From Methanogenium sp. S4BF (lineage in GTDB: Archaea; Halobacteriota; Methanomicrobia; Methanomicrobiales; Methanomicrobiaceae): a stretch of 64,000 bases of DNA. The notes below the pieces were generated by a model. It searched no databases, was not told the origin of the DNA, and was given only the letters and a program-made list of their open reading frames with translations. The stretch covers positions 699,940-763,939 of the forward strand of contig NZ_CP091277.1 in assembly GCF_029633965.1 (NCBI RefSeq), in the 5' to 3' direction. Made by a program: the position numbers and the translations under genes. Of this stretch, positions 1 to 9,170 are shown in pieces. Numbering within the stretch: the stretch's first letter is position 1; each line of letters begins with the position of its first letter.

Positions 1-1157
1 TCGGGAAACTGAGTGGTGGTGAACTGCAGCGTATTGCTATTGCTGCCTGCCTCTCGCGTGATGCAGATTTCTATTTCTTTGATGAAATCACCCCGTTTCT
101 CGATATTTACCAGCGTATGACCGCTGCAAAACTCATCCGGGAACTGGCAGAGACACGTCCGGTAGTCATCGTTGAGCATGACCTTGCCATTCTGGATATG
201 CTCGCAGACACCGTGCATGTCGCCTACGGTAAACCAAGTGTCTTTGGTATCATTACCCGGCCAAAAGGGGTGAGAATTGGTATTAACCAGTATCTGGAAG
301 GATTTTTACCGGAAGAAAATGTGCGGTTCAGGGATTATGCGGTCACCTTTGAGACACGGTCGCACATGCGGGATACCGCCCGTCAGACTCTCATTGCATT
401 TCCCGAGATGGAGAAGAGCTATGGCGATACCTTCTCGTTAACCATTGCTGCCGGAGAAATTCAGGCGGGAGAGGTGCTGGGCCTTGTCGGTGCAAACGGT
501 ATCGGAAAAAGTACATTTGCAAAACTGCTTGCCGGTGCAGAAAAACCTGACCGCGGTGAGATGAATAAAAATGTGAAGATTGCATACAAACCGCAGTATG
601 TAAAAGGTGATTCCTCCGTTTCCGTAGAATTCCTTCTGAGACAGGCCTGCCGTTCATTTGATTCTTCATATTATCAGCATGAAATTATCGAACCCCTGTC
701 AATTATCCCCCTTCTGCAGTCACCGGTGGATCAGTTGAGTGGAGGTGAACTGCAGCGGGTTTCTATTGCCCTTTGCCTCTCACAGGATGCCGACCTCTAT
801 ATTCTGGATGAGCCGAGTGCTCATCTGGATGTTGAACAGAGGGTGAAACTGGCACGGGTTCTGCGCCGGCATGCAGAAGGCAGAGAGGCCGGCATCATTG
901 TCATCGACCATGACATTTACCTCATTGATATGATCAGTGAGCGAATGCTTGTGTTTGACGGCACGCCCGGTGTCAAAGGTGCTGCTTATGGACCCTATGA
1001 TATGGAGGACGGAATGAACCATTTCCTGAAAGGATTGGGGATAACGTTCAGGAGAGACCAGTCCGGACGACCGCGGATCAATAAACCGGGATCCTATCTT
1101 GACAGAGAACAGCGGGCGAAAGGTACCTACTATTATGCAGAAATCTCTAAATCATAG
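1..1157 (+). CDS. ABCE1/Rli1 ribosome-recycling ATPase, C-terminal part (5' cut by window edge)
   Basis: Soluble twin-ABC ATPase that splits post-termination ribosomes in archaea and eukaryotes. The reading frame is open from base 3, so the gene begins before the window. The visible part starts inside the first nucleotide-binding domain at its signature LSGGELQR and Walker B-like FFDE. It continues with the hinge and the full second domain: Walker A GANGIGKST, a second LSGGELQR, and Walker B YILDEPSAHLD with the switch histidine in IDHD. The N-terminal ferredoxin-like Fe-S domain lies outside the window. The C-terminus LDREQRAKGTYYY is typical of the family. The next gene follows after 45 bases in the same direction. 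The family call is firm; only the upstream end is unknown. Confidence 0.95.
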   Translation, partial: GKLSGGELQRIAIAACLSRDADFYFFDEITPFLDIYQRMTAAKLIRELAETRPVVIVEHDLAILDMLADTVHVAYGKPSVFGIITRPKGVRIGINQYLEGFLPEENVRFRDYAVTFETRSHMRDTARQTLIAFPEMEKSYGDTFSLTIAAGEIQAGEVLGLVGANGIGKSTFAKLLAGAEKPDRGEMNKNVKIAYKPQYVKGDSSVSVEFLLRQACRSFDSSYYQHEIIEPLSIIPLLQSPVDQLSGGELQRVSIALCLSQDADLYILDEPSAHLDVEQRVKLARVLRRHAEGREAGIIVIDHDIYLIDMISERMLVFDGTPGVKGAAYGPYDMEDGMNHFLKGLGITFRRDQSGRPRINKPGSYLDREQRAKGTYYYAEISKS

Positions 1158-1202
1158 GGATTTATCATTTTAAAAAATCTATAGTAGTATTAAGGTTGAG
1201 AT

Positions 1203-2393
1203 ATGGCACGGGGTGAGAAGCTCGGGGATGCAATCCGGTATGAAAAAATTGAGAATCTGCGGCAGGATCTCTATTCATATATCGACAATAATACGGAAAA
1301 AATTGATATAAATCTCCCTGTTTTTTTTGCCCATATCGTATCTGCACTGGATAATGGATTTCCGGATATTGATGGCGCAACCTACGATGAATTTATTGAC
1401 AGTATAGCGTACCGTTTGATGACAAAGAGCAGTCAGGGGGGTTCAACACAGTATATTGAACGGATAATATTGACAGCTATCCGCTCTAAACGATCTTCCG
1501 GAAAGGCTTCTCTGAAAATACTCGGTGGGCTGCAGCTCCTTTCATCAGGGCATTGTCAGGATGCGATTTCGTACTTTGCCGACTACTGGAAGCATGATGC
1601 ACGAATAGGTTTCTACATTGCATATTGTTATTATACCATTTCAAAATCAAGGAAAGGGGAGGAGAGTTCGGATATCTCACGTCAGAAGCAGGAAACGGAG
1701 CTTGCAGCACGGGAGCAGTTACTGGAAATGGTGCGGGTTAAGCCTCCCCTGTATCGCCTGAAACCGCTGGACCTTTCAGAAGATGAAGCGGTTGATAACG
1801 CCTTATGGTTTATGGTGAAGATGTCTCTCTGGTGGTTCCCGAATGAGAAGTGGTTCATTCAGGTTGGCCTGGAAAAAGCAAAAAAAGATAATAATGAGGC
1901 AAAACGGGTTGAACTTCTTAATATTGCAACCGTAAAATTCTTCAATGACCTTGATTTCCTCCGTGAATCGTTCATGTTCAGACTTGAACAGGGAGACGGG
2001 GTTGGAGCAAATGGCATTGTCAAACAGATGATTCAGCAGTATCCTGACAGTCTTGAACCGGTGTATTATGGCCTGAAACTCTCTCTGATAGCTACCGGCA
2101 AGACCTCGTATTCACAATATCGCTCGATGGCAGCAGAGAAAGGAATGCCTGTCTACCTGATCCAGATTTTCGACTGGGCCTTTTATGTGTTAAAAGAACA
2201 GGAAAAAGAAGCAAACATGCAATTCAGGGAATTATCACGCAGATTTAAATCATTATCATACTATTTCATCCCGTTGGATTATATTGTCCAGAATATTTTT
2301 TCTGCCGATGAAGAAGAGTCAAAACGGGCCCGCATACTATTCATTGATTCGATTGATCTCTATGCCAAAAAAGTACTGAAGGTCCTTGCATAG
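1203..2393 (+). CDS. Hypothetical TPR-like cytoplasmic protein, 396 aa
   Basis: No named family recognised. The protein has no signal peptide or membrane segment. It is largely helical, and its C-terminal half (about residues 230-390) has the look of degenerate TPR/SEL1 helix pairs, with paired helices around alternating small and aromatic residues. A purine-rich AAGGTTGAG lies six or so bases before the ATG and supports this start. It follows ABCE1 in the same orientation and could be cotranscribed, although an AT-rich stretch at 1170-1184 could also act as a promoter. A scaffold role is only a guess from the fold. Its end abuts, tail to tail, the gene on the minus strand with one base between them. 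Confidence 0.75.
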   Translation: MARGEKLGDAIRYEKIENLRQDLYSYIDNNTEKIDINLPVFFAHIVSALDNGFPDIDGATYDEFIDSIAYRLMTKSSQGGSTQYIERIILTAIRSKRSSGKASLKILGGLQLLSSGHCQDAISYFADYWKHDARIGFYIAYCYYTISKSRKGEESSDISRQKQETELAAREQLLEMVRVKPPLYRLKPLDLSEDEAVDNALWFMVKMSLWWFPNEKWFIQVGLEKAKKDNNEAKRVELLNIATVKFFNDLDFLRESFMFRLEQGDGVGANGIVKQMIQQYPDSLEPVYYGLKLSLIATGKTSYSQYRSMAAEKGMPVYLIQIFDWAFYVLKEQEKEANMQFRELSRRFKSLSYYFIPLDYIVQNIFSADEEESKRARILFIDSIDLYAKKVLKVLA

Positions 2394-2394
2394 C

Positions 2395-3477
2395 TTATCC
2401 GACATAATGAACCGGGATCCGGATAGGATTGGAAGCTTCTGACCCGTCTGAATTCTCCGGAATGAATGCATTCACCAACGTAACCGGAATTTTTTCGTTC
2501 AGATCATCCGGAAGATAGTATCCTGCCTCCCCCTTTGTAACAAACCACCAGCGGCCTTTTGAGTCGGAAAAGACCTTAATTACTTCATCACGGGTAACAC
2601 CAACGGTATTCCGGGTAATATGGACAATAATTTCATCGTTGTATACTCCATACAGCCCGTTATTCGTACCGATTACAAATACTCCCTCCTCTGTCACTGC
2701 CACATCATTGATTCGGGTAACGCCAGGGCCCAGCGCTTTCGGACCGGTGATTACAGCAATACCATTGGATTCAGAGTAATGCAGGACAGTATCACGGTTA
2801 AAAAGAATTATCCCTCCAAACGGATAGTCCACTACATTCGTTATTTTCCCATATTGCTCTTCATCGATGGGGATGCGTAAAAAGGTAAATCCCCCTTCAT
2901 CCTGTACGCCTTTCCACACACCATTGAAACGGGATGTCAGAATAATATTTCCGGTTGCATGATCCTTTGCCATCGAAGGAATGTAATAGGCATCAGGCCC
3001 GTTCCGGGTAAACGGGCGTATCCATTCCCAGTTTCCTTCAGAGAAGTAATTCAGCCCGGAGTTCCCGTTTGCTATCCAAATGGCATCACCATCGCGAAGG
3101 ATATCATGGATATCCATTGTGGTAAAAATTTCATCTGATCCAACCCGGGTAAATGTTATTCCATCGTATCTTTGGACACCAGCTGAAAAACCGAGCCAGA
3201 GATAATTATTTTCATCAAATTCGATGGTATTGATAAAATTGTCCTGTAAACCGGTATCATATTTCCATGGCTCAGACTGGATGGCTACCCATCCCGAATC
3301 AAACAGAGACAGGCCATTCGTTGTTGCAAAGGCAATCATACCATCATGGCTTTCTGCAATATCGGTGACATCAACTGAAGAGATCGACCCGGTTGCAGGT
3401 ATATATGTGATAACACTGCCGGATACCGGAGTGATTACACAAAACAGAATGATACAAAAAATTAAAGCTCGTAACAT
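2395..3477 (-). CDS. Secreted seven-repeat beta-propeller protein (Reg_prop-like)
   Basis: Exported protein of 360 residues. It has a hydrophobic N-terminal signal (residues 1-20, ending at about VSGS) and then seven repeats of the type found in two-component-regulator propellers. Each repeat carries a pattern like I..I..D..G.IW.GT..GL..Y. Repeats start near residues 33, 77, 115, 160, 210, 255 and 300. No transmembrane anchor or signalling domain follows, unlike hybrid sensors of this class. The ATG lies inside the end of cheD (16-base overlap), so it is probably translated with the che operon as its last gene. An extracytoplasmic ligand-binding role in taxis is inferred from that position and is not shown by the sequence alone. 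Confidence 0.75.
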   Translation of the reverse strand: MLRALIFCIILFCVITPVSGSVITYIPATGSISSVDVTDIAESHDGMIAFATTNGLSLFDSGWVAIQSEPWKYDTGLQDNFINTIEFDENNYLWLGFSAGVQRYDGITFTRVGSDEIFTTMDIHDILRDGDAIWIANGNSGLNYFSEGNWEWIRPFTRNGPDAYYIPSMAKDHATGNIILTSRFNGVWKGVQDEGGFTFLRIPIDEEQYGKITNVVDYPFGGIILFNRDTVLHYSESNGIAVITGPKALGPGVTRINDVAVTEEGVFVIGTNNGLYGVYNDEIIVHITRNTVGVTRDEVIKVFSDSKGRWWFVTKGEAGYYLPDDLNEKIPVTLVNAFIPENSDGSEASNPIRIPVHYVG

Positions 3478-3953
3478 TTGCCATCTGCCCTTCGAACGGT
3501 TATTTTACCCCCGTCTTCCGGATAAAAATTCACAGATCTTCCGGACGTTCCACCGGTATCCTCGGATTCAATGGGAATATGCATTTCGTCAAGATATTTT
3601 TTCAGGGCAGCTACATTTCTCTTTCCAATATCCAGATTCCCTTTGAACTGCTCAAACATACTTGCCCCCCCGACCAGAGATGCGGATAAACTCCTCTTTG
3701 AAGAGCCGCATTTTTCCATTTCACGGATAAGATGCGGGACTGCTGTATCAGCAAATTTTCCCGGGCGTTCAATTCTGCCATTACTCTCAGGCAGCATCAC
3801 ATGTGCCAGGCCGCCTAATTTGAATTTTCTGTCATACAGAATAAATGCAACACAGGATCCAAGCCCGATTGATGAAATATGTGTATTTTTTATTATGTAT
3901 TCTCCTATTCCAACATTTATTCCCCTTGAATCAGCTGCATTTATTTTTTCCAT
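3462..3953 (-). CDS. cheD: CheD chemoreceptor glutamine deamidase
   Basis: Cytoplasmic enzyme that deamidates receptor glutamines to methyl-accepting glutamates; in archaea it also binds CheC and CheF. The 163-residue length is normal. The catalytic cysteine is in GLGSCVAF (C34) and the catalytic histidine in GLAHVMLP (H51). Their 17-residue spacing matches the known Thermotoga enzyme. GGASMF and the C-terminal TGGTSGR region complete the fold. It lies 15 bases downstream of cheC, its usual partner, in the che operon. Its last 16 bases overlap the start of the propeller gene. Confidence 0.95.
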   Translation of the reverse strand: MEKINAADSRGINVGIGEYIIKNTHISSIGLGSCVAFILYDRKFKLGGLAHVMLPESNGRIERPGKFADTAVPHLIREMEKCGSSKRSLSASLVGGASMFEQFKGNLDIGKRNVAALKKYLDEMHIPIESEDTGGTSGRSVNFYPEDGGKITVRRADGKCYEL

Positions 3954-3968
3954 TAATCAGTGCCGCCT

Positions 3969-4583
3969 CTATATCTCTGGGTTAATAAGATTATTCAGAA
4001 GCTGGAGGATATGCCGGAGAGTCTTTTCTTCAGGCAGCATAATAATCGTACTGCTGATATCGTTATTTTTGGATTTCAGTTCTGTCGAGAAGAGGATGAT
4101 TTCGTTAATATCCACTGCCACCTGCGCAAGAATATTTTCAAAGGCTGCAAGGGCCATGTCAATTGACATCATAGGGGGTGAAGGCAGCATGACAACACCG
4201 AGGAGTTCAGCTGTTGCATCAAGGAAATGGGAAATCATGATATTTCCAATTTCAATGATTGCGCTTTCATCAAGTTCACTAAATTCCCGGTCTTCATCGG
4301 TCGAACCAAGCATCGTATTGGTGAGCCGAATAGCTGATAACCGTGGTACATGGTAGACAATATAGCCTGCAGGCTCAATCTCTCCCTGTATCTCGAATAC
4401 CACCATAGCCGAAATTTCTTCGTTGAAGTATTGATCGATCTGAGAAATATCGATAACAGCTACCTCAGGTACAGTCATCTCAATTTCACTCATCAGCATC
4501 TGGGAAAGAGACGTCGCTGCGTGTGAGGCACCAATATTTCCCATTTCTTTTAGCATATCCAGTTGTTGGTCACTTAAATCCAT
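3969..4583 (-). CDS. cheC: CheC-type CheY-P phosphatase
   Basis: Soluble phosphatase of the CheC/CheX/FliY fold, which removes phosphate from CheY-P and is stimulated by CheD. Length is 204 residues. The two pseudo-symmetric helices that carry the active-site Glu/Asn pairs are visible: one in the N-terminal LKEMGNIGASHAA (about residues 10-22) and one in SAIIEIGNIMISHF (about 108-121). Both motifs are intact, so it should be a true CheC rather than an inactive adaptor. A GGTG lies before the ATG. It sits between cheA (11-base gap) and cheD. Confidence 0.95.
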   Translation of the reverse strand: MDLSDQQLDMLKEMGNIGASHAATSLSQMLMSEIEMTVPEVAVIDISQIDQYFNEEISAMVVFEIQGEIEPAGYIVYHVPRLSAIRLTNTMLGSTDEDREFSELDESAIIEIGNIMISHFLDATAELLGVVMLPSPPMMSIDMALAAFENILAQVAVDINEIILFSTELKSKNNDISSTIIMLPEEKTLRHILQLLNNLINPEI

Positions 4584-4594
4584 TTTTACGCACC

Positions 4595-6856
4595 TTATAT
4601 CATTGAATTTACATCGAGAATGGGAACCACGTCTCCATCACCTGGAATTGTGACTCCGCTTACCCCTTTACATGATCCGATTACATTGCTCAGCGGTTTG
4701 ACAACGACTTCCTGCTGTCCTTCTACTACATCAACCGGGATGCAGCATTTTGTGTCCTGATATTGTATCACGACAACAATATCGCCGCTGCTTTCTCCTT
4801 TAAACATTTCATTCAGATGATGAATCTGAAGCACATCTCCCCTGAACGGGATGGCTTCACTCTTTCCGATCCGGCTAATCGCCTTGCGGTCAATGCGTGC
4901 CACTTCAACAACCGCGGCAATGGGAATTGCACACCGCTTTCCGTTAATCCGGACCATCATCACTTCAATTATTGCCATCGTAGGCGGAAGAACCAGCGTG
5001 AAGGTCGATCCCTTCCCTTCTTCACTTTCGACGTTGATTGTTCCTTTCAACGATTCAATGGCGCTTTTAACCACATCCAGACCGACACCCCGCCCACTGA
5101 TATCCGTAATCTCTTCTGCAGTGGAAAAACCCGGCTGAAAGAGGATATTAATAATTTCTTCCCGGGAGAGGCCTTTCGCTTGTTCAGGCGCAATAAGACC
5201 CTTAGATAAGGCCTTCGACAGAACTGCGTCCGGGGAGATCCCACCTCCATCATCTTTCAGTCTGATGAGGACATTCCCTTTTTCTCTCCATGCAGAGAGA
5301 ACAACAGTCCCTTTTGGATCTTTCCCTGCTTTGATTCTCTGTTCGGGAGTCTCAATACCATGGTTTACCGCATTTCGAATCAGATGAAGGAGTGGATCAC
5401 CCAGTCCGTCGATAACGCTTCTGTCCAGTTCAGTCTCTCCTCCGGTCATGATAAATTCCACCTCTTTGCCATCATGCACCGCAACGTCTCTGACAACACG
5501 GGGAAAGCGGTTAAAGATCTGGTTGAGAGGAATCATACGGATATTCATCATCAGATTTTGCAAATCAGAAACAGAACGGCTGACCATATTGAGTGCTTCA
5601 TCCATCTCTTTGCTGTTATACTGGTGGGCAATCTGCCGAAGCCTGCCTCCGGTAATGACCAGATCCTCTACCAGATTCATCATCTGGTCTAACCGGTGAA
5701 TATCAACCCTGAGATTCTGCACCTCTTTCTTTTTTGATTTTTTCGGCATTTTCTCCGGGTTTATCTGGTCACTCTCTTCCGGATCTCTGCTCTCAGAACC
5801 TGAGAAAATGTTCATTTTGGTCTCTTCTTCCTGTACAAATGGTTCGACCCGTACATTCTGAATATCAACACCCGATGCCGCATCATGCAATGCATCCGGA
5901 CCGGCATCTGAATGAAGAATGACCGTCAGAATTCCGGAAAACTTTCCGTCATCAAGATCTTCAGGGGATGGTTCAGAGGAAATAATCTGCCCGATGTCAG
6001 CGAGGTTCTGATATGCAATCAATGCCCGTACATCACCCAGGTCACTGTCTTCAGAGACCATAACCGTGATTTTATAGAGATTATTTGTAGATTTTAAGGC
6101 ATTATCTGACCGCATCCCCTCACCGGAAATCCCTTCCTGTGCTGATGAATATGGCACAATGGTGATCTCTTTTATTTCAGAAACCATCGCTGCCTTCCGG
6201 ATAATCTCTTCATCAGAGTCCGTCAGAATATAAAGCGAGAGTATGCCGCTGAAATCTGAGTCCGATGACTCCAGCATCTCAACAGATGGACTGGAACTGA
6301 TGATCTCTGCAACCTCTTTGAGATTCTCAAGAGCAAGAAGTGCACGGATATCCTTCATATGACTGGATTCATCAACGGTCAGAGAAATGTGATAAGAATA
6401 TTCCTGTGGTTTATCCAGAGGAGTCGCATCTGTCTGGGAATGCGGTTCAGGTTCCTCTTCGTGGATCTCATTCTCTTCTGATATCAGTAATTTCAGCTTT
6501 CCGGCTAATTCACGGGAATCAAAAGAGGAACTGTCTCCACCCGCTTCAATATCCTCAAGCATCTCTTCAATTCTGTCAGTGCATGCAAGAAGTATATCAA
6601 TAAGATCTTTATCGACACTACGCTCACCACTTCGAATAAGATGTAAAACATCTTCCATGGAATGGCAAAGTGTTTCCATCTCATCAAATCCCATTGATGC
6701 TGACATTCCTTTCAGGGTATGGGCAGCCCGGAAGATCTCATCTATTGCGGTATCATCGGAACCATTTTCAAGAATTAAGAGATTATTTACAATATTCTCA
6801 TGGTTTTCAATGGATTCAGCCACAAAGAGTTTCCGGTATGTGTCATCTTCAGCCAT
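4595..6856 (-). CDS. cheA: CheA chemotaxis histidine kinase with two P2-like repeats
   Basis: Autophosphorylates in response to receptors and donates phosphate to CheY and CheB. Domains in order: P1/HPt with the phosphorylated His in RAAHTLKGMS (H46); a linker; two related P2-like modules at about residues 152-240 and 258-345; P3 dimerisation helices from about 385; P4 ATPase with N box LIRNAVNHG, DDGGGI and ISGRGVGLDV; P5 CheW-like domain from about 620 to the end at 753. The two P2-like modules share the pattern (D)(I/V)RAL.A..NL....(I)ISS.PS......FSGIL, so they look like an internal duplication. Most CheA proteins have one P2. The gene starts four bases after cheB ends, with an AAGGA before the ATG. 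Confidence 0.97.
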   Translation of the reverse strand: MAEDDTYRKLFVAESIENHENIVNNLLILENGSDDTAIDEIFRAAHTLKGMSASMGFDEMETLCHSMEDVLHLIRSGERSVDKDLIDILLACTDRIEEMLEDIEAGGDSSSFDSRELAGKLKLLISEENEIHEEEPEPHSQTDATPLDKPQEYSYHISLTVDESSHMKDIRALLALENLKEVAEIISSSPSVEMLESSDSDFSGILSLYILTDSDEEIIRKAAMVSEIKEITIVPYSSAQEGISGEGMRSDNALKSTNNLYKITVMVSEDSDLGDVRALIAYQNLADIGQIISSEPSPEDLDDGKFSGILTVILHSDAGPDALHDAASGVDIQNVRVEPFVQEEETKMNIFSGSESRDPEESDQINPEKMPKKSKKKEVQNLRVDIHRLDQMMNLVEDLVITGGRLRQIAHQYNSKEMDEALNMVSRSVSDLQNLMMNIRMIPLNQIFNRFPRVVRDVAVHDGKEVEFIMTGGETELDRSVIDGLGDPLLHLIRNAVNHGIETPEQRIKAGKDPKGTVVLSAWREKGNVLIRLKDDGGGISPDAVLSKALSKGLIAPEQAKGLSREEIINILFQPGFSTAEEITDISGRGVGLDVVKSAIESLKGTINVESEEGKGSTFTLVLPPTMAIIEVMMVRINGKRCAIPIAAVVEVARIDRKAISRIGKSEAIPFRGDVLQIHHLNEMFKGESSGDIVVVIQYQDTKCCIPVDVVEGQQEVVVKPLSNVIGSCKGVSGVTIPGDGDVVPILDVNSMI

Positions 6857-6860
6857 TATT

Positions 6861-7883
6861 TTATTCCTTCTGTGCGATAGATTTCATAATTTCACGGTGC
6901 ATTCTGTTAAGTGGGACGACCTTGTCAATACAATCCCGCTTTAATGCAGATCTGGCCATCCCATATACCAGACAGTCCTCTTCCCGAACAACAATATTTC
7001 TCCCTCCGGCATTTTTTATTGCAAGTGCTCCCTCTCCTGCATCATTTCCCATACCACTGAGAATGACCGAGAGGCAGTTCTTTCCAAATACCTTTGCAGC
7101 CGAAGAGAAGGTAATATCTACTGCAGGACGAACGGCATGGACCGGAGCTGATTTTGTCAGTATTATCTGTCCGCCCTGGTGGCCCCTCCCATCAATATGC
7201 CGTGAAATTACCGTATGGTAGCCGCCTTTAGAGAGGTAGACATGTCCGTTGGTAAGGATGTCACCGCTTTCTGTCTCTTTAACAGGCATTGGACAGATTC
7301 TGTTAAGCCGTTCTGCAAGAGCTGCGGTAAACCCTTCCGGCATATGCTGCGTAATTACAAATGCCGCGTTCTGTTCTCCTTTCAGATTAGAAAACAGCTG
7401 GTCCAGCATGGGAGGGCCTCCTGCAGATGAACCGATTAAAACCAGATTCTCTGCAGGAATATCCGTATTCGGCACACATTTCTTTGTCTCTGAGATACTG
7501 ATCAGCTGTTGTAATTTGGCTGTCAATTCATTCTCAATACCCCGCATCTTCGAGATGTTGCGTGGTTTCAGCATGAAATCATCAGCACCCAGACGCAAAG
7601 CCGTGTATGTCAGTTCAGCATCCCGCGAAGTAAGTGTGCTTAAGACCAGAATTTTTGGCCGGTATGACTGCTTATTTATCTCCTTCAGGGTTTCAATCCC
7701 ATCCATCTGAGGCATCTGAATATCAAGCGTTATCACATCCGGCTTCAGCTCCGCTATCATCGGAAGTGCTTCGATACCATTACATGCTGTTCCGATTACT
7801 TCGATATCCGGAGCACGGTTAAGTAAGTCTGATAAAACAGTCCGGATGAATACTGAGTCATCGACGATAAGAACCCTGAGCAT
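6861..7883 (-). CDS. cheB: CheB receptor methylesterase/response regulator
   Basis: Removes methyl groups from chemoreceptors when phosphorylated by CheA. Residues 1-120 form a receiver domain with acidic pocket D8/D9, phospho-acceptor D54 in TLDIQMP, and lysine in FMLKP. A short linker leads to the methylesterase domain (about 145-340) with catalytic Ser in GSSAGGPP (S153), His in TQHMPEGF (H180) and Asp in GMGNDAGE (D281). All key residues are present. The gene lies ten bases downstream of cheY. No cheR methyltransferase partner is in the window, so it must be encoded elsewhere. Confidence 0.97.
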   Translation of the reverse strand: MLRVLIVDDSVFIRTVLSDLLNRAPDIEVIGTACNGIEALPMIAELKPDVITLDIQMPQMDGIETLKEINKQSYRPKILVLSTLTSRDAELTYTALRLGADDFMLKPRNISKMRGIENELTAKLQQLISISETKKCVPNTDIPAENLVLIGSSAGGPPMLDQLFSNLKGEQNAAFVITQHMPEGFTAALAERLNRICPMPVKETESGDILTNGHVYLSKGGYHTVISRHIDGRGHQGGQIILTKSAPVHAVRPAVDITFSSAAKVFGKNCLSVILSGMGNDAGEGALAIKNAGGRNIVVREEDCLVYGMARSALKRDCIDKVVPLNRMHREIMKSIAQKE

Positions 7884-7893
7884 AGTGACAGTC

Positions 7894-8256
7894 TTACGAT
7901 TTCAATACGTTATTTATCTCTTCTAATACCTTTGGTGCCTGGAACGGTTTTACAATATATCCTTTGGCACCTGTTTTGATGGCAAGTTTAACCATCTGTT
8001 CCTGTCCGACAGCAGTGCACATAATTACTTTTGCTCCCGGGTTAATCGTCATAATCTCTTTCAGTGCTTCAATCCCGTTTTTTTTCGGCATTACAATATC
8101 CATTGTAACAAGATCGGGTTTGAGTGATGTGTATTTTTGAATTGCATCCTCTCCGTCCTCAGCTTCACCCACAATATCATGATTTCCGGAGAACAGGATA
8201 TTTTTAAGAAGTGTTCTCATAAAGAGAGTATCATCAACGACCAGAATCCTTCCCAT
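7894..8256 (-). CDS. cheY: CheY response regulator
   Basis: Single-domain receiver of 120 residues that carries the taxis signal from CheA to the archaellum motor through CheF. The acidic pair D8/D9, phospho-acceptor D53 in TMDIVMP, T81 and K103 in IVKPF are all in place. The family-typical KK after MP is present. It is the first gene of the cheY-cheB-cheA-cheC-cheD-propeller unit. An A/T-rich promoter candidate lies about 36 bases upstream of its ATG. Confidence 0.96.
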   Translation of the reverse strand: MGRILVVDDTLFMRTLLKNILFSGNHDIVGEAEDGEDAIQKYTSLKPDLVTMDIVMPKKNGIEALKEIMTINPGAKVIMCTAVGQEQMVKLAIKTGAKGYIVKPFQAPKVLEEINNVLKS

Positions 8257-8305
8257 ATGTGATCAAATATTTCTTATGCCACATATGTAATAAATATTCT
8301 TAATG
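8254..8305 (-). promoter_or_regulatory. Promoter region of the cheY operon with an imperfect 25-base direct repeat
   Basis: Read on the minus strand, an AGAATATTTA element at 8291-8300 sits about 36 bases before the cheY ATG, a suitable place for a TATA box with a leader of roughly ten bases. Two imperfect copies of a sequence containing CATATGT followed by AAATATT and CTTA occur at 8254-8278 and 8282-8305. One overlaps the start codon and the other the TATA box. The repeat could be an operator, but this is inference. Confidence 0.45.
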
Positions 8306-8372
8306 GGATATTTTCGGAGAAAATCAGTCAGAAATTTTTATGCAATTAATAGTATATAACTATTGAATTCAT

Positions 8373-9170
8373 CTATGGTGACGGAGGTTTCACAGCCTCT
8401 GTTACAAACCTGACACCCTTTGTTGTCAGTTTCACCTCACGGCGTGTCTGCACAACCTCAACCAGTCCCAGCTCCAGCATTCTGCTGTACACCATATCTA
8501 TTTCCTTTTGAGATTTTTCCAGCATCCCCTCAATTGAATGCGTATCCATCCCACTATACACAAGCATTGCAACCTGTCCTGAAAGCGGGTCCAGTTCTCC
8601 ATCCATTGAACTTTCTTTGGTAGCATCCGTCAGGTAGTTATAGAGCACCTGAAGAGTCGTGGGGGGGCAGAGGACAAAACTTGTTGAGACCTCACCTGTT
8701 TCCACATGATCAATCTTTACAACTTCTTTATCGCTTCCCTGTACTTCCCGTTTGGTCTGCTCAATTGCTGAGACATCAGATATCGGGATACAGATCTGAT
8801 TATTCTGACTGACAAACCAGATCCCTGTTTTCAGGATAATAATTGCCCCTTTTTCCCATTCAGCGGATTTTACCATCACACCGCCTCTGATGGCCGGAGA
8901 CATAAAATAGGCCATCAGACGATACCCCGAACATCCCATCAGGATCACTCGTTTGAGTACGACAAGTGCTTTTGGTACGGTTGCAATGCGGTATTTTTTA
9001 TCTGCAACAGAAATGGTAAGAACATTTTTTCTCTGCTGGACGTCGTCAATGGTTTTTATCAGAACCTGTTCATTTATTGGTTCAGGCAGATGGATGACCG
9101 TTTCATCTATTCCAATTTTGGCCGATATCCATTTACCCTCTGCTTCAAATTTAACGGGAATTATTGTCAT
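8373..9170 (-). CDS. cheF: CheF archaeal taxis adaptor protein
   Basis: Archaea-specific adaptor (DUF439/TVA-type family) that links CheY, CheC and CheD to the archaellum switch proteins ArlCDE. Length is 265 residues, soluble, with an N-terminal beta-rich half carrying IPVKFEAEG and WFVSQNNQICIP. The C-terminal winged-helix-like part (about 190-260) has MLEKSQKEIDMVYS and LTTKG. Its genomic position, between the archaellum genes and cheY, is the known context. An AGGAGTG lies five bases before the ATG. The start overlaps the last base of the upstream gene, so it is coupled to the archaellum operon rather than to the che operon. Confidence 0.9.
   Translation of the reverse strand: MTIIPVKFEAEGKWISAKIGIDETVIHLPEPINEQVLIKTIDDVQQRKNVLTISVADKKYRIATVPKALVVLKRVILMGCSGYRLMAYFMSPAIRGGVMVKSAEWEKGAIIILKTGIWFVSQNNQICIPISDVSAIEQTKREVQGSDKEVVKIDHVETGEVSTSFVLCPPTTLQVLYNYLTDATKESSMDGELDPLSGQVAMLVYSGMDTHSIEGMLEKSQKEIDMVYSRMLELGLVEVVQTRREVKLTTKGVRFVTEAVKPPSP

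Noticed and set aside
3571..4356. 261-codon plus-strand frame across cheD and cheC
   Set aside because: It spans two firmly identified genes on the other strand, has no domain and is rich in Ser/Ile/Arg as expected of a shadow.
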